A stretch of DNA of 7,429 nucleotides, taken from positions 1-7,429 of the forward strand of contig JAIBDV010000140.1 of NCBI GenBank assembly GCA_024686055.1, given 5' to 3'. Source of the stretch: Neptuniibacter sp. GTDB lineage: Bacteria; Pseudomonadota; Gammaproteobacteria; Pseudomonadales; Balneatricaceae. Both the position numbers and the translations under genes were made by a program. Position 1 is the first letter of the stretch. Each line of letters begins with the position of its first letter. The notes below the pieces were generated by a model. The model was given only the letters and a program-made list of their open reading frames with translations, did no database searches and was not told where the DNA came from. Shown here in pieces: positions 5,586 to 7,429 of the stretch.

Positions 5586-7247
5586 ATGGATTTTCAGCGA
5601 GTACTTCTGGTGGCCGCTCTGGCAGTCATCTCCTACATGCTGGTACTGCAGTGGAACCAGGATTACGGCCAGGCGCCTGTACAGGCTCAGCCCGTTGAAT
5701 CCACCTCTGCCTATAACACCAGCACTGCCACCGTTACCGATCTGCCATCTGCTGCCAGCCCTCAGGCCGCCAGTTCCGATGTGCCCGGTGATAACGCCGT
5801 TGCCACAAATGCAGCACAGTTGATCAGTGTAAAAACTGATGTTCTGGAACTGCTGATCGACCGCAAAGGTGGCGACATCATTCAGCTGGCACTGCCAGCA
5901 CACAAAGCACAGCAGGGCAGCGAGCTGCCATTCGTACTGCTGGAGCAGACTCAGAACCGTACCTATATCTCCCAGAGCGGCCTGGTTGGCCCTGATGGTC
6001 CGGATGCCAGCAAAGATGGCCGCCCGGTATATAGTGTCAGCGGCGACGAATTCCAGCTCGAAGGTGACACACTGGCAATTGACCTGACGCTGACAACTGA
6101 TGGCGTACAGATCACCAAGCGCTACACCTTCACTAAAGGTTCCTACGAGATTGGTGTCGAGTTTATCGTCAATAACCAGTCTGACAACAACTGGCAGGCT
6201 AACCTGTTCGGTCAGATTAAACGTGACCGTAGCAGCGACCCGACCAGCAGCACCGATATGGGCATGCAGTCCTACCTGGGTGGCGTGTTCTCTACCACTG
6301 AGAACAACTACAACAAAGTCGACTTCGACGATATGGACGAAGCCGCTTTTAAAGCCAAATCTCAGGATGGCTGGGTTGCGATGGTACAGCACTACTTCGT
6401 CAGTGCCTGGATTCCTGCCAAAGGCGTGGAATACACCTACCAGAGCCGTGCCAGCGGTGGTAATTACATCATGGGCTTTATCAGCCCACTGCTGACCATT
6501 GCGCCAGGCGAGAGCAACAGCGTCAGCGCGACGTACTATGCTGGTCCGAAAGATCAGCCAGCCATGGAAGCCGCTGCTGAAAACCTGCAGCTGACCGTTG
6601 ATTACGGCTGGCTGTGGTGGATCGCGAGTCCACTGCACATGCTGCTGACCTGGATCCATAGCGTGCTGGGTAACTGGGGCCTGTCGATCATCGGCATCAC
6701 CATCCTGGTAAAAGCGGCGCTGTTCCAGATTAACGCCAAGGCGTTTAAATCCATGGCCAAGATGCGCAAGTTTGGCCCTGAGATGCAGCGACTGAAAGAA
6801 CTGCACGGCGATGACCGTCAGAAGATGTCGCAGTCAATGATGGAGCTGTACAAGAAAGAGAAGATCAACCCGCTGGGCGGCTGTCTTCCTATCCTGGCGC
6901 AGATGCCGGTATTCATCGCCCTGTACTGGGTACTGATGGAGAGTGTCGAGCTGCGTCACGCAGAGTTCCTCTACCTCAATGACCTTGCAGCGATGGACCC
7001 ATACTTCATTCTGCCGATCCTGATGGGTGCCAGCATGTTCATTCAGCAGACGCTGAACCCGACACCGCCAGACCCGATGCAGGCCAAAGTGATGAAGATG
7101 CTGCCGATCCTGTTCACCTTCTTCTTCCTGTGGTTCCCGGCAGGTCTGACACTGTACTGGGTCATCAACAACGTGCTGTCTATTGCCCAGCAGTATGTGA
7201 TCAACAAACAGATCGAGAACGAAGGCAGTGAGACCAGCACCCGCTGA
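5586..7247 (+). CDS. yidC: Membrane protein insertase YidC
   Basis: YidC (Oxa1/Alb3 family) inserts proteins into the inner membrane, alone or with the Sec translocon. The protein has 553 residues, close to E. coli's 548. A first membrane segment spans about 5-22, followed by a low-complexity Ala/Ser/Thr-rich stretch (30-75) and the large periplasmic beta-sandwich domain to about 335. The conserved insertase core covers 340-545: GWLWWIASPLHMLL, a segment around 363-380, the cytoplasmic hairpin (MAKMRKFGPEMQRL, 390-404, and DDRQKMSQSMMELYKKEKIN), then NPLGGCLPILAQMPVFIALYW (428-448) and further helices near 472-487, 503-520 and 521-540. K376 occupies the position of the functionally important groove arginine (E. 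coli R366); lysine there also occurs in Pseudomonas-type YidC. No strong Shine-Dalgarno precedes the ATG, so coupling to rnpA is plausible. A terminator follows the stop. Confidence 0.98.
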   Translation: MDFQRVLLVAALAVISYMLVLQWNQDYGQAPVQAQPVESTSAYNTSTATVTDLPSAASPQAASSDVPGDNAVATNAAQLISVKTDVLELLIDRKGGDIIQLALPAHKAQQGSELPFVLLEQTQNRTYISQSGLVGPDGPDASKDGRPVYSVSGDEFQLEGDTLAIDLTLTTDGVQITKRYTFTKGSYEIGVEFIVNNQSDNNWQANLFGQIKRDRSSDPTSSTDMGMQSYLGGVFSTTENNYNKVDFDDMDEAAFKAKSQDGWVAMVQHYFVSAWIPAKGVEYTYQSRASGGNYIMGFISPLLTIAPGESNSVSATYYAGPKDQPAMEAAAENLQLTVDYGWLWWIASPLHMLLTWIHSVLGNWGLSIIGITILVKAALFQINAKAFKSMAKMRKFGPEMQRLKELHGDDRQKMSQSMMELYKKEKINPLGGCLPILAQMPVFIALYWVLMESVELRHAEFLYLNDLAAMDPYFILPILMGASMFIQQTLNPTPPDPMQAKVMKMLPILFTFFFLWFPAGLTLYWVINNVLSIAQQYVINKQIENEGSETSTR

Positions 7248-7268
7248 TCACTGACTCTGTTACACTTG

Positions 7269-7296
7269 AAAAGGCTCCCATCTGGGGGCCTTTTTT
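7269..7296 (+). terminator. Rho-independent terminator after yidC
   Basis: A GC-rich stem pairs AAGGCTCCC (7271-7279) with GGGGGCCTT (7284-7292) around the loop ATCT, with one T-G wobble, and can be extended by two A-T pairs. A run of six T (7291-7296) follows. It begins about 20 nt after the yidC stop and should end the rpmH-rnpA-yidC transcript, separating it from the next gene. Confidence 0.9.
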
Positions 7297-7409
7297 GTGC
7301 TTTCTATACACAGGCTACGACTCGCCCCACAGTAGCAACGACGTCCCGTCGCGGCCGGTGCCCCAGCACTCGCGGCATGAACCTTTGAGAACATCCCGGA
7401 TAGAATCCT
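7297..7409. other. Intergenic stretch after the yidC terminator
   Basis: These 113 bp contain no coding signal. Two very small inverted repeats are visible: CGACG-TCC-CGTCG (7339-7351) and GTGC-CCCA-GCAC (7358-7369). I could not find a convincing promoter for the following gene, although one must lie here or the terminator must be leaky. Confidence 0.4.
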
Positions 7410-7429
7410 ATGCAGCAGATCAGTCAGGA
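7410..7429 (+). CDS. mnmE: Probable start of tRNA modification GTPase MnmE (cut by the right edge)
   Basis: Only ATG and five further codons (MQQISQ) are visible. The call rests on position: mnmE (trmE) follows yidC in most gammaproteobacteria, and MnmE proteins begin with a short variable tail of this kind before a conserved TIxAxAT-like segment that would lie just past the edge. The Shine-Dalgarno is weak (GGA about 9 nt upstream). The sequence itself cannot prove the identity. Confidence 0.45.

Noticed and set aside
5460..6806. A 448-codon open frame on the minus strand opposite yidC and the end of rnpA
   Set aside because: The plus-strand frame encodes full-length, well-conserved YidC and RnpA. 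The antisense translation shows no recognisable domain and its openness is explained by codon bias of the sense gene.

Overview
This window is the chromosomal replication-origin neighbourhood of a gammaproteobacterium. Two gene blocks diverge from a roughly 500 bp non-coding region. On the left, read leftwards on the minus strand, are dnaA, dnaN, recF and the 5' part of gyrB. On the right, read rightwards on the plus strand, are rpmH, rnpA and yidC, then a rho-independent terminator and the first few codons of a gene that is probably mnmE. The order, the protein sequences and an origin lying between dnaA and rpmH resemble Pseudomonas and Oceanospirillales-type bacteria rather than E. coli, where the origin lies elsewhere. 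The genus cannot be named from the sequence alone.

Left block (1-4526): four co-directional genes with short gaps (37, 54 and 17 nt), so probably one operon. DnaA opens the origin, the DnaN clamp tethers polymerase, RecF repairs gapped DNA and loads recombinase, and GyrB supplies the gyrase ATPase. The dnaN-recF gap holds a perfect 11-bp hairpin just upstream of a recF start that has no visible Shine-Dalgarno sequence.

Centre (4527-5031): the likely oriC and both divergent promoters. DnaA-box-like sites, all in the same orientation, run from 4621 to 4880. They include one perfect TTATCCACA, which overlaps the proposed -35 of dnaA, and a group of four degenerate sites spaced 11, 12 and 11 bp apart. 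A very AT-rich stretch lies at 4976-5002, next to rpmH. GATC sites are not enriched.

Right block (5032-7429): ribosomal protein L34, the RNase P protein and the YidC membrane insertase, probably transcribed from a sigma70 promoter with a GC-rich discriminator at 4921-4949. yidD, which usually lies between rnpA and yidC, is absent. Both blocks are transcribed away from the origin, as expected for leading-strand genes.

The content is conserved core genome. I see no mobile element, CRISPR array, defence system or new gene cluster. The points worth a second look concern origin architecture and local regulation.
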